The notes under the pieces are model-generated. The model was not told the DNA's origin. It saw nothing but the letters and a program-made list of their open reading frames with translations, and searched no databases. A stretch of DNA of 11,462 nt from Propionibacteriaceae bacterium (GTDB taxonomy: Bacteria > Actinomycetota > Actinomycetes > Propionibacteriales > Propionibacteriaceae), in NCBI GenBank assembly GCA_003451975.1, contig DMIX01000104.1, forward strand, positions 1 through 11,462. Direction: 5' to 3'. Below, piece by piece: positions 1-5,640 of this stretch; the stretch's first letter is position 1; each line of letters opens with the position of its first letter. The translations under genes were made by a program, and so were the position numbers.

Positions 1-47
1 TTCGACAAGCTCAGGGAACGGCTCTTCCGTTGGCTGAGCTTGTCGAA
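1..47. repeat. Long palindromic repeat, copy 1 (hairpin)
   Basis: Perfect 14-bp arms, TTCGACAAGCTCAG (1-14) and CTGAGCTTGTCGAA (34-47), enclose a second stem AACGG/CCGTT (17-21/27-31). A GG/GG internal mismatch separates the two stems and the loop is 5 nt. The whole 47-nt unit can fold as one hairpin or cruciform. It begins at the window edge, so it may extend further left. It resembles dispersed intergenic palindromes (REP/BIME-like) of high-GC bacteria; that class assignment is inferred. Confidence 0.8.
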
Positions 48-81
48 GCCTGACCTTGCCGAAGCCTGACTTTGCCGAAGT
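34..81. repeat. Three tandem 16-bp repeat units, decaying
   Basis: Three consecutive 16-bp units start at 34, 50 and 66: CTGAGCTTGTCGAAGC, CTGACCTTGCCGAAGC and CTGACTTTGCCGAAGT. The first is the right arm of palindrome copy 1. The other two differ progressively (G to C/T at position 5, T to C at position 10), which looks like tandem duplication of the arm followed by decay. Confidence 0.75.
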
Positions 82-101
82 CTGCATTTGTGGGCATCCC
101 C

Positions 102-152
102 TTCGACAGGCTCAGGGCACGGTTGGGGGTTCCGTTGGCTGAGCTTGTCGAA
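102..152. repeat. Long palindromic repeat, copy 2 (hairpin)
   Basis: This has the same architecture as copy 1. The left arm is TTCGACAGGCTCAG (102-115) and the right arm CTGAGCTTGTCGAA (139-152), with one mismatch (a G.T wobble in one strand). An inner ACGG/CCGT stem (119-122/132-135) surrounds a 9-nt loop. The right flank CCGTTGG before the arm is identical in both copies. The conserved inner stem shows that the repeated unit is the whole palindrome and not only the 14-mer. Confidence 0.8.
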
Positions 153-200
153 GCCTGAGCTTGTCGAAGCTTGATCGTCCCGTTGGCTGAGCTTGTCGAA
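139..200. repeat. Tandem arm duplication plus partial third copy
   Basis: Two identical 16-bp units (CTGAGCTTGTCGAAGC) lie at 139-154 and 155-170. A further right arm with its CCGTTGG flank is at 180-200, without a left arm. The array stops about 20 bp from the stop codon of the minus-strand hydrolase gene (221), so it occupies that gene's 3' flank. No T-rich tract follows any hairpin, so a classical terminator role is not evident. Confidence 0.7.
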
Positions 201-220
201 GGCCGGGATACTGGTCGCCC

Positions 221-1024
221 TCAGTTGGTGGCCGGGATGACGATCACTGTGCCGTCGGTGAGTACCTCGGCGCCGATGGTGGCTAGGTGCCGCTGCAACT
301 GTTGCAGCGGCGGATTGTCGTGGCCCTGGTGGATCGGAACCACGCGGGTACGGTCATCGATGACGGCGCGTCGACGCAACTCGGCGATGGTGTCGGCGAA
401 GGTGCGCAGATTGTGATGCTGATCACCCTTGCCCTCGGCCAAACCGAAGGTTTCCTCCAGCAGCACCAGGTCGACCCGGCGACCAGCGACAGCGGCCAGC
501 GTGGCCTCGGGCAGCACCCCGGTATCGGTCAGATACAACATGCTGGCGAACGCATCACTGATCCGATACACCAGCGCCTCGCCATAGGCCTCGTGATTGG
601 CTGCCAGCGCTTCGACGCGATAGCCGGCAAGGTCAAAGAGATCCCCAGCGGTGACCGTGTTGAACCTCACCGTGGTTTGCTCAGGATCGAGCCAGCGCTG
701 GGATATTTCGATCACGGGTGCGGGCCCAGCGAAAGTCAGGGGAGTGGTGCTCACCCAGGAGCGGTGCATCAGCAGCGAGGGATCCAGGTGGTCGTCATGG
801 GCGTGCCCGGCCATGATGGCGACACAGCCGCTGAGGTCGCGACCGTACCTCGACACCTGACGAGGTGCTTCTGGGCCCGGATCGACCAACAGCCGACCGT
901 CGATGAGGATCGAGGTCGGCGTGCGTAGCTCGCCCCGGCTGCGGTAGTCGGCACAGGTCGCACAGGTGCAGAAGACGTTCGGGATGCCATCAGAGGCGCC
1001 GGTACCCAGCAGCAGAATCTCCAT
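221..1024 (-). CDS. PhnP-like metallo-beta-lactamase-fold hydrolase
   Basis: This is a 267-residue cytoplasmic metal-dependent hydrolase with no signal peptide. The N-terminal beta strand leads to GTGASDGIP (7-15). The zinc motif HAHDDH is at 74-79, with further candidate ligands H144, D167 (in LTDTG), H203/H204 and H232. Three cysteines (C19, C21, C24) and H235, three residues after H232, match the spacing of the structural zinc site of E. coli PhnP (C21, C23, C26, H225), a phosphodiesterase acting on cyclic ribose phosphates. The fold and metal sites are clear, but the substrate is not. No phn genes are visible, so a C-P lyase role is unsupported. Related actinobacterial proteins may act on other phosphodiesters or phosphonate-like substrates. 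The ATG at 1024 fits because the protein starts directly at the first MBL strand. The Shine-Dalgarno sequence is weak. It follows the PLP enzyme gene on the same strand after a 207-bp gap holding a hairpin. Confidence 0.85.
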   Translation of the reverse strand: MEILLLGTGASDGIPNVFCTCATCADYRSRGELRTPTSILIDGRLLVDPGPEAPRQVSRYGRDLSGCVAIMAGHAHDDHLDPSLLMHRSWVSTTPLTFAGPAPVIEISQRWLDPEQTTVRFNTVTAGDLFDLAGYRVEALAANHEAYGEALVYRISDAFASMLYLTDTGVLPEATLAAVAGRRVDLVLLEETFGLAEGKGDQHHNLRTFADTIAELRRRAVIDDRTRVVPIHQGHDNPPLQQLQRHLATIGAEVLTDGTVIVIPATN

Positions 1025-1062
1025 AGCCCCAGCCTGCCTTAGTTCTGGTGTCCGGACGCCGC

Positions 1063-1095
1063 TCGACCCCGTCGAGTCAAGGGCGACGGGGTCGA
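1063..1095. other. Perfect 12-bp stem-loop between two minus-strand genes
   Basis: TCGACCCCGTCG (1063-1074) and CGACGGGGTCGA (1084-1095) are exact inverted repeats around a 9-nt loop. The element lies 39 bp upstream of the hydrolase start and downstream of the PLP enzyme stop. No T-run follows on either strand. It could be a Rho-independent-like attenuator, an mRNA-processing or stabilising hairpin, or an operator. The rest of the gap (1025-1231) shows nothing recognisable. Confidence 0.5.
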
Positions 1096-1231
1096 ATGGC
1101 TATGAGGGAATTGCGCTGGCTTCGGTCATCTGCCTCCTGATGCTGCTGGCTTGTTGATGACTTCACTTAACCGCCCGCCACTGTGGTGACAGCTGGTGCC
1201 TGCTGAGGGACTGCTGTGGATCAGGATCGAT

Positions 1232-2080
1232 TCAGAAGCCGGCGTAGCCGACCAGTTGCGCAGTGAGTTGCGGGTCGTGGGGAAGCGGGGCGCCATCCAG
1301 GGAAGTCACCGGCAGCACACCGCGAACCGCAGAGGCGATCCACAAGCCGTCGGCGCCGGCCAGATCTCCAGGGCTGAACAACGCCTCGTGGACGCCGACG
1401 CCGTCGGACCGAGCCTGATCGAGCAGCACCTCTACGGTGATTGATCGAAGGATGCCGGTTCCGGCAGTGGGGGTCGTCCATAGCCGATGGTCAGCGGCGA
1501 TCACGAGTCCGGCAGTGGGGGCCTCCAGCAGATAGCCGTCGCTGGAGACGAAGATCGCCTCATCAACACCGCGGCGGGCGGCTTCGCGTTTCGCGGCCAC
1601 GTTGATCGCATAGGACAGTGTTTTAACCCCGCCGAGCAGCCACGGTGCCTCGGCGAAGGCGTCTGAGGCCATGCCTCGGCTCAACGTGATGGCGGTGACT
1701 CCGGCTCGCGCGGCACTGGCGTCCGGTGCGGTGGTGATGGTCAGGAACTGCGTCGGGCCACCTCCCCAATGCTCGCGTCCGCGGGTGTAGATCAGTTTCA
1801 GGACCGCCTCACCGGGAGTCTTCCAGGCGGCCAGAGCCTCGGTGATGAGGTCTTCCCATGCGTCCAGATCGGGTGCCGGAAGCTCCAAGGCTGAGGCCGA
1901 GCGGGCGAAGCGGGCCAAATGCTGGTGAAGGTGGTCCACGCGGGTGCCGGCGGCATCGACCACGACTCGAGCTGCATCGAAGCAGCCATCCCCTCGCGTC
2001 AGACCCAGGTCGTCGGCGGTGAGGAGGGTGGTCTCGGTGGGCACCGGGCCTGTGCCCATGACTGCCACGAGTTGATCCAT
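1232..2080 (-). CDS. pabC: Class IV PLP aminotransferase fold; probable 4-amino-4-deoxychorismate lyase
   Basis: This 282-residue protein is of the fold-type IV PLP enzyme family (aminodeoxychorismate lyase, branched-chain and D-amino-acid aminotransferases). Family marks are DDLGLTRGDGCFD (23-35), the catalytic lysine K153 in GGVKTLSY, E186 in the cofactor-binding stretch after the EAIFVSSDGYLLE strand, and GTGILRS (207-213) contacting the phosphate. ADC lyase converts aminodeoxychorismate to p-aminobenzoate and pyruvate in folate synthesis. The RGDGCFDAARV-type N terminus and the size favour PabC over BCAT, which is usually longer and has different motifs. No pabA/pabB genes are nearby to confirm this. 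The start is well supported: GGAGGT (complement of 2086-2091) sits 5 nt before the ATG. It is transcribed divergently from the membrane protein gene at 2218. Confidence 0.75.
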   Translation of the reverse strand: MDQLVAVMGTGPVPTETTLLTADDLGLTRGDGCFDAARVVVDAAGTRVDHLHQHLARFARSASALELPAPDLDAWEDLITEALAAWKTPGEAVLKLIYTRGREHWGGGPTQFLTITTAPDASAARAGVTAITLSRGMASDAFAEAPWLLGGVKTLSYAINVAAKREAARRGVDEAIFVSSDGYLLEAPTAGLVIAADHRLWTTPTAGTGILRSITVEVLLDQARSDGVGVHEALFSPGDLAGADGLWIASAVRGVLPVTSLDGAPLPHDPQLTAQLVGYAGF

Positions 2081-2099
2081 TCCGCACCTCCGTGGCAGA

Positions 2100-2105
2100 A
2101 CCCTA
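2100..2105 (-). promoter_or_regulatory. Possible -10 element of the pabC-like gene
   Basis: TAGGGT on the minus strand fits the actinobacterial TANNNT -10 pattern. It would start transcription near 2093, just ahead of the GGAGGT ribosome site. No convincing -35 is seen, so this rests on spacing alone. Confidence 0.25.
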
Positions 2106-2187
2106 AAGCGTTCCGGGGGCAGCGATGTCGGGTTGTGCGATTCCGAGACTGATATCTGCTTTGTTCTGTCAGCTTCTCAGAAATGTC

Positions 2188-2205
2188 TTGGGTCGAAGGA
2201 CCCAA
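2188..2205. promoter_or_regulatory. Operator-like 18-bp perfect inverted repeat
   Basis: TTGGGTC (2188-2194) and GACCCAA (2199-2205) are exact inverted repeats around GAAG. The right arm ends on the base immediately before the candidate -10 hexamer at 2206, so a bound protein would cover the -35/-10 spacer. No specific regulator is recognised. An RNA hairpin is less likely, because the site lies upstream of the proposed transcription start. Confidence 0.45.
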
Positions 2206-2211
2206 TATGCT
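2206..2211 (+). promoter_or_regulatory. Candidate -10 element for leaderless transcript
   Basis: TATGCT fits TANNNT. Counting its last base as -7 places +1 exactly on the G of the GTG start codon at 2218. That is the signature of actinobacterial leaderless mRNAs, and it explains why no Shine-Dalgarno sequence precedes this start. The -35 region (about 2183-2188) is weak. Confidence 0.45.
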
Positions 2212-2217
2212 TCCGGC

Positions 2218-2712
2218 GTGACTCAGCATCCGTTTCAGCAGCAGCCTGCGAATCAGCCTCCGCCACCGCCTCCGGCGATGAATGCCTCGAATGCCTACCA
2301 GCAGACGCCCGCAATGTCGGCCCCTCCGCAACTGCAGCCCGGTCAGGGCTTGTTGCGCGTCAATATTCAGGGCAGCGTGATGACCTCCAGCCTGATCGTG
2401 CCGAAGCTGATGGTGGACGGCTACGAGGTGAACTCCGTCTACGGCCCCAACGCCTTTGCGGTTACTGCCGGTCGTCACCAGGTCGAGTTGTACGCCCAGT
2501 GGATGCGTCGCTATGGGCAAGCCAGCATGGCAGTCGATGTGCCTGCCGGCGCAGTGTTGGACGTGTTCTACGCTGCGCCGCTGCATCAATTCAGCACCGG
2601 CAGTATCGGCCTGACCAAACAGCCGCATAAGGGCATGGCTCTGTTTGCGATCATGCTCGCGTTCGTCCTGGTGGTGGTCGTCGGCGGGATTCTGGCCGTG
2701 GGGTTCAACTGA
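2218..2712 (+). CDS. Pro/Gln-rich protein with single C-terminal membrane anchor
   Basis: I do not recognise a named family. From the GTG at 2218 the protein has 164 residues. Residues 1-43 are a low-complexity Gln/Pro/Asn/Ala tail including six consecutive prolines. Residues 44-135 form a compact, probably all-beta domain (LLRVNIQGSV, LMVDGYEVNSVYG, VTAGRHQVELYAQWMRRYG, VDVPAGAVLDVFYAAP). Residues 140-161 are one very hydrophobic helix, ending four residues or fewer from the C terminus. With no signal peptide it is predicted to be tail-anchored, with the beta domain in the cytoplasm. The domain's GYEV...AGRHQV pattern is reminiscent of PEGA-like surface modules, but this is only a resemblance. 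The open frame extends back to an ATG at 2125, but those 31 residues (MSGCAIPRLISALF...) look non-native and overlap the promoter. The GTG start gives the typical MTQxPxQQ beginning. Confidence 0.7.
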   Translation: MTQHPFQQQPANQPPPPPPAMNASNAYQQTPAMSAPPQLQPGQGLLRVNIQGSVMTSSLIVPKLMVDGYEVNSVYGPNAFAVTAGRHQVELYAQWMRRYGQASMAVDVPAGAVLDVFYAAPLHQFSTGSIGLTKQPHKGMALFAIMLAFVLVVVVGGILAVGFN

Positions 2713-2720
2713 ACCTGACG

Positions 2721-2764
2721 AATCGTCGCCGCAAGCACCTTCTGGGGTAGCCGCGGCGACTATT
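2721..2764 (+). terminator. Possible terminator hairpin after the membrane-anchored protein gene
   Basis: GTCGCCGC (2725-2732) and GCGGCGAC (2753-2760) form an 8-bp GC-rich stem, extended by AAT/ATT across one mismatch, around a 20-nt loop that can pair internally. Only a short T-containing sequence (TATTCT) follows, so termination may be partial. TATTCT (2761-2766) also fits a -10 element for the next gene. Confidence 0.4.
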
Positions 2765-2811
2765 CTGAGCGCTAGCGAGATCGCTCCGACAAGCGGATGC
2801 GTTCATCCAAT

Positions 2812-2817
2812 AAGGGG
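2812..2817 (+). promoter_or_regulatory. Ribosome binding site fixing the DUF3048 start
   Basis: AAGGGG lies 4 nt before the ATG at 2822. The open frame continues upstream to 2645, overlapping the preceding gene, but only the 2822 start gives both this site and an N-terminal signal peptide. Confidence 0.7.
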
Positions 2818-2821
2818 TGCA

Positions 2822-3892
2822 ATGATCAGTCGACGCACGGCACTGTTCGTCGTGGGCGGCAGCGTTGGAGCCGCCGCGACCGGGTGTTCTACCCAGGCTC
2901 CGGATCCGACGCCGGCACCGACGACCCCCTCACCGACGCCTACGCCCACCGCAGACACCCGGCCCCGGGCGCCGCTGACCGGGATGCTGATCACCGATCC
3001 GGCCAAACTCGATCACGCCGCGGTGGCGCTCAAGGTCTCCGATGTGCGCCACTCGCACCCCCAGGTGGGGCTCAACGATGCTGACATCGTGTTCGTCGAA
3101 CCCAACGGGATCGCTTATACCCGGCTGTGTGCGGTCTTCCATTCCCGAATTCCGGAGCAGGCCGGTCCGGTGCGCTCGATCCGTCCGGTCGATGTGCCGC
3201 TGCTTTCTCCCATGAAACCGGTACTCGGCGATACCGGTGCGGCCGATTGGGTAATGAACTATGTGGCGGCCAACAGCAAGAACATCGAGAACTTGTACTA
3301 CATGAAGGTTCGGGGCACCGGCTCGTATTCAATAATGCCCGGACGTGCCACCGAGGACGGTGTGCTGTGCCATCCGAAGACCCTGCTGAAGCAGGCCAAG
3401 CGCATGAAGGCGCCGCCCGCCGAGCTGTACCTGCCATTTGCCACCGGTGACGATCAGGTCTCCACCGAGGTCTCGGGCACTCCGGCCACCAAGATCGTGG
3501 TGCCGTGGGGGCCCGGCAAGAGCTTCAACATGAGCTACACCTATGACCCCAAGACCAAGCGCTACCTGCGCAGTGAACCGTGGGGCAAGCACGTCTTGAT
3601 CGATGGCAAAAGGGTCAATACTGACAACGTGCTGGTGGTGCGCGCTAAGTGGAAGATGGACAAGATCTTCCGTGGCGGCGGCGCCAAGGATCCGGTCGTT
3701 GACATCATCAAAGGCAAGGGCACCTTCTACTACTTCAACCAGGGCAAGGTCGTGAAGGGCACCTGGACCAAGGCCCAGACCACCGATCTGTTCGTGTTCA
3801 CTCTCGACGACGGTACGCCGCTGAAGATGGCACCGGGTCGCACCTTCTTCGAGCTTCCCCAGATCAATGCCAAGGTGAAGATCAGTAGCTGA
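2822..3892 (+). CDS. DUF3048 (YerB-like) lipoprotein
   Basis: This is a 356-residue exported lipoprotein. Residues 1-22 form a signal: SRRTALF (3-9) resembles a twin-arginine motif, followed by a hydrophobic stretch and a lipobox-like AATGC with the lipidation cysteine at C22. Residues 26-50 are a Pro/Thr-rich linker typical of proteins tethered to the outer face of the membrane. The DUF3048 N-terminal domain starts near PLTG (51-54), with hallmark stretches HPQVGLNDADIVF (79-91), YTRLCAVFHS (99-108) and GPVRSIRP (115-122). The smaller C-terminal DUF3048 domain covers about 225-352, ending in the PGRTFFELP segment. The family (Bacillus YerB and relatives) has no firmly assigned biochemical function; a cell-envelope role is inferred from the location. 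Family assignment is strong. The lipobox is slightly atypical in having Thr at -2 and Ala at -3. It is read in the same direction as the preceding membrane protein gene, after a 109-bp gap. Confidence 0.85.
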   Translation: MISRRTALFVVGGSVGAAATGCSTQAPDPTPAPTTPSPTPTPTADTRPRAPLTGMLITDPAKLDHAAVALKVSDVRHSHPQVGLNDADIVFVEPNGIAYTRLCAVFHSRIPEQAGPVRSIRPVDVPLLSPMKPVLGDTGAADWVMNYVAANSKNIENLYYMKVRGTGSYSIMPGRATEDGVLCHPKTLLKQAKRMKAPPAELYLPFATGDDQVSTEVSGTPATKIVVPWGPGKSFNMSYTYDPKTKRYLRSEPWGKHVLIDGKRVNTDNVLVVRAKWKMDKIFRGGGAKDPVVDIIKGKGTFYYFNQGKVVKGTWTKAQTTDLFVFTLDDGTPLKMAPGRTFFELPQINAKVKISS

Positions 3893-4028
3893 GGTGCTGA
3901 GCCATCGGGGAACCCTCACCGTTGCGTCGATCCAGCACCCGCGCCATGGCCAGCGTGTGACGAACGGGCATCCGCGCGCTCATTACCTGTCGCTGTGCTG
4001 TTTCGGGGCCGAGGGACGCCGAATCGGT

Positions 4029-4811
4029 CTAGGCGTTGGCGAATAGCTCGAGGGCGAGCTGCGCCTGGGTGCGGTGATCTTCGGGTAGTGCCCGCCATGC
4101 CGGGTGATCTTCCCCAAGGCTGCGCCTCAGGACAGCGATGCGGGCGCGATCCGAGCCGATGAACTCTTCGCGCTCGGAAAACGGGTCATCGATGCAGGCC
4201 AGCAGGACGGCGGCGTCGAAGAGATGACGATCGCGGTCACGGGTGTCGGCCAGGTATGCCGCGGCTTTGAGGATCAGCGCCCCGAATGGTCGCGGAACCG
4301 AAATCGTCGAGACTGTGCCGGGGACAATCTGCAGCTGAGCATTCACGGTGCGACGTAGCGCTTGAGTACCGCCTTCGATGCGGACCATTTGGTGGCCGCG
4401 CAGCTTCTCGATCACACGCGGCGCCGGATGGTCGGCGATCAGGACATCGACCTGGTCCTCCTCAGCGCCGACGAGCAGGTCGACAGTGGAGGCGCCGCGC
4501 ACGAACCGGTGTGCGGTGGTGTTGCGCGCATCGAGGCCGGGCTGGAACCGGTATCCGAGGCTTTCGAGGGCCGTGGCCACCCTGCGCGGCACGCCTTGCT
4601 GGGTCTCGATGTGCAACACAATGTCGACGTCATTGGTCGGGCGTACAACGCCGAGGCCGTGGTGAACCGTGTGGAGTTGAGTCATCAATCCGCCCACGAG
4701 CGTCCAACTCTGTCTGGGAAGCGCCTCGGTGAGTTCTGCCACGCTGGGCCAGGGCATCGGCCACCCGCCGGGCCCTGCGGTGACCTCGATGGTCGGGCGT
4801 TCGGCGCTCAT
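4029..4811 (-). CDS. AbiEii/MenT-like nucleotidyltransferase, probable toxin (DUF1814 type)
   Basis: This 260-residue protein has a minimal nucleotidyltransferase core. LVGG (38-41) starts the helix after the first strand. TNDVD (59-63) supplies the paired metal-binding aspartates D61 and D63, and D111 in TVDLL is a plausible third carboxylate. Later elements fit the DUF1814/AbiEii pattern: K182 in ALILKAAAY, R191 and D199 in DTRDRDRHLFDAAVLL. Characterised relatives (AbiEii; mycobacterial MenT) are toxins, and MenT enzymes add nucleotides to tRNA 3' ends. That activity is inferred here, not shown. The ATG overlaps the stop codon of the upstream HTH gene by one base (TGATG), implying translational coupling. 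No strong Shine-Dalgarno sequence is seen. All core motifs appear intact, so the gene looks functional. Alternatives are a non-toxic nucleotidyltransferase or an aminoglycoside-adenylyltransferase-like enzyme, but the paired HTH gene favours TA. Confidence 0.75.
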   Translation of the reverse strand: MSAERPTIEVTAGPGGWPMPWPSVAELTEALPRQSWTLVGGLMTQLHTVHHGLGVVRPTNDVDIVLHIETQQGVPRRVATALESLGYRFQPGLDARNTTAHRFVRGASTVDLLVGAEEDQVDVLIADHPAPRVIEKLRGHQMVRIEGGTQALRRTVNAQLQIVPGTVSTISVPRPFGALILKAAAYLADTRDRDRHLFDAAVLLACIDDPFSEREEFIGSDRARIAVLRRSLGEDHPAWRALPEDHRTQAQLALELFANA

Positions 4812-5473
4812 CAGTAGGTGCCCACGATCTCTTCTAGTGTTCGGCGCCCGATGCTGCGGAGGCGGGGATCGCTGCTGATGGCCGCATCCAGTGCGGCGAC
4901 GGTGGAGGTGCCAACGAGCCGGCGGGCAGTGATGATGTCAAAACCGGTCGTGCGCAGTACGACCGGTCCATTTGCATTGGCCCGAAGGCCGAAGGTGCGG
5001 ATCACGGTGTCGAGGTCTGCTTCGGCTAGGTAGCCATCCACGCTGTCGTCGACGGGATCGCTGATGCCGAGCAGCCGGAGGTTCGTTGCAGCGGTGAGTG
5101 AGCGCAAGCGACGCAGCGCGGCGCGGTGCGCGTCGAAAGTGTGGACCTGTGCGCGGTTGCGCATCCTGGTGAGTAACTCGTCGACGTCGTCGATTTCGCG
5201 CAGCGCCGAGCGGAGCCGGGAGGCTTGCGTAGTGCCGAGCCAGGGGGCGTCAAATCCCGCCAACATCGCAATGGCACCCCAGGCGGTGTGCTCGGCCCAG
5301 GCTCGCGTACGACCCTGGCGCCCGGAATGGAGATAACGCTCAACGGAGTGTCGGTCGATGATGCCGCGTGCGATTTGGGTGATCGCCTGGGAGTCGGCCA
5401 GTCGGCGAGCATGGCGAGTGGACACCCCGAGAGTGTTCGCCGTCTCTGTGATCGTGAGGAACTCGCGCGCCAT
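4811..5473 (-). CDS. HTH protein, probable antitoxin/repressor of the nucleotidyltransferase
   Basis: This 220-residue soluble protein is the first gene of a two-gene operon. Residues 6-48 form a helix-turn-helix with an excisionase/MerR-like pattern (ITETANTLGVSTRHARRLAD, then a short wing and RHSVERYL). The middle is helical and Arg-rich (AWGAIAMLAGFDAPWLG at 64-80; LREIDDVDELLTRMRNRA at 91-108). The C-terminal part (about 145-220) includes VVLR and VAALDAAISSDPRLRSIGRR, like the second domain of AbiEi-type antitoxins paired with nucleotidyltransferases in actinobacteria; that resemblance is from memory. By analogy it would bind its own promoter and counteract the downstream enzyme. The frame is open back to an ATG at 5590, giving 259 residues, but a TTGACA/CATTAT promoter lies within that extension. 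The ATG at 5473 gives a clean MAREFLTITETA start, so I chose it. Confidence 0.7.
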   Translation of the reverse strand: MAREFLTITETANTLGVSTRHARRLADSQAITQIARGIIDRHSVERYLHSGRQGRTRAWAEHTAWGAIAMLAGFDAPWLGTTQASRLRSALREIDDVDELLTRMRNRAQVHTFDAHRAALRRLRSLTAATNLRLLGISDPVDDSVDGYLAEADLDTVIRTFGLRANANGPVVLRTTGFDIITARRLVGTSTVAALDAAISSDPRLRSIGRRTLEEIVGTY

Positions 5474-5478
5474 AACAG

Positions 5479-5509
5479 ATAATGTCCCATTCCGGACGAA
5501 AACTGTCAA
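5479..5509 (-). promoter_or_regulatory. Promoter of the TA-like operon (TTGACA ... CATTAT)
   Basis: On the minus strand a consensus -35 TTGACA (complement of 5504-5509) is followed after 19 nt by CATTAT (complement of 5479-5484). The -10 ends 5 nt before the ATG at 5473, so the transcript would be leaderless or nearly so, consistent with the absence of a ribosome site. AATG-TCC-CATT (5481-5491) is a short inverted repeat over the -10 that could be part of an autoregulatory operator. The 19-nt spacer is longer than ideal. Confidence 0.5.
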
Positions 5510-5621
5510 TCGGGGTGCTTGGGCAGTCGCTGATGTGTCCCAACTTGCGCGCCGTGCGTGCGGAGTGCTGACGAGCTGCCACATCACCACTCATCGCGTC
5601 AGCAGCATGACCCAGTTTCAC

Positions 5622-5640
5622 GCTCGGCGGCCTGCCGAGC
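5622..5640. other. Short perfect inverted repeat in a gene-free stretch
   Basis: GCTCGGC (5622-5628) and GCCGAGC (5634-5640) pair around a 5-nt loop. It lies in the 5474-5714 stretch between the divergent side of the HTH gene and the glnA terminator, which otherwise shows no gene on either strand. Function is unknown; it may be chance. Confidence 0.3.

Noticed and set aside
1..202. CRISPR array in the repeat region
   Set aside because: Repeats are palindromic 14-16-mers with irregular or absent spacing and opposite orientations. There are no uniform spacers and no cas genes.
287..928. 213-residue plus-strand frame opposite the PhnP-like hydrolase
   Set aside because: The opposite strand carries conserved metal-binding motifs. 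This frame has none and is rich in Gln/His/Gly, as antisense frames are.
2125..2217. N-terminal extension of the membrane-anchored protein to the ATG at 2125
   Set aside because: The added residues have two cysteines and a composition unlike the Pro/Gln head, and they span the palindrome and -10 element. No ribosome site is present.
1999..2628. 209-residue minus-strand frame across the pabC-like start and the membrane-protein gene
   Set aside because: It overlaps two better-supported genes and a promoter region, and its Arg/His-rich composition has no motif.
3882..3983. 33-codon minus-strand frame (MSARMPVRHTLAMARVLDRR...) downstream of the nucleotidyltransferase gene
   Set aside because: It is peptide-like but short, overlaps the DUF3048 3' end, and has only a weak ribosome-site sequence. 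It could be a remnant or chance. The 3893-4028 gap otherwise shows no feature and no clear terminator.
5474..5590. N-terminal extension of the HTH protein to the ATG at 5590
   Set aside because: The 39 extra residues have no domain character and contain the TTGACA/CATTAT promoter. The start at 5473 fits better.
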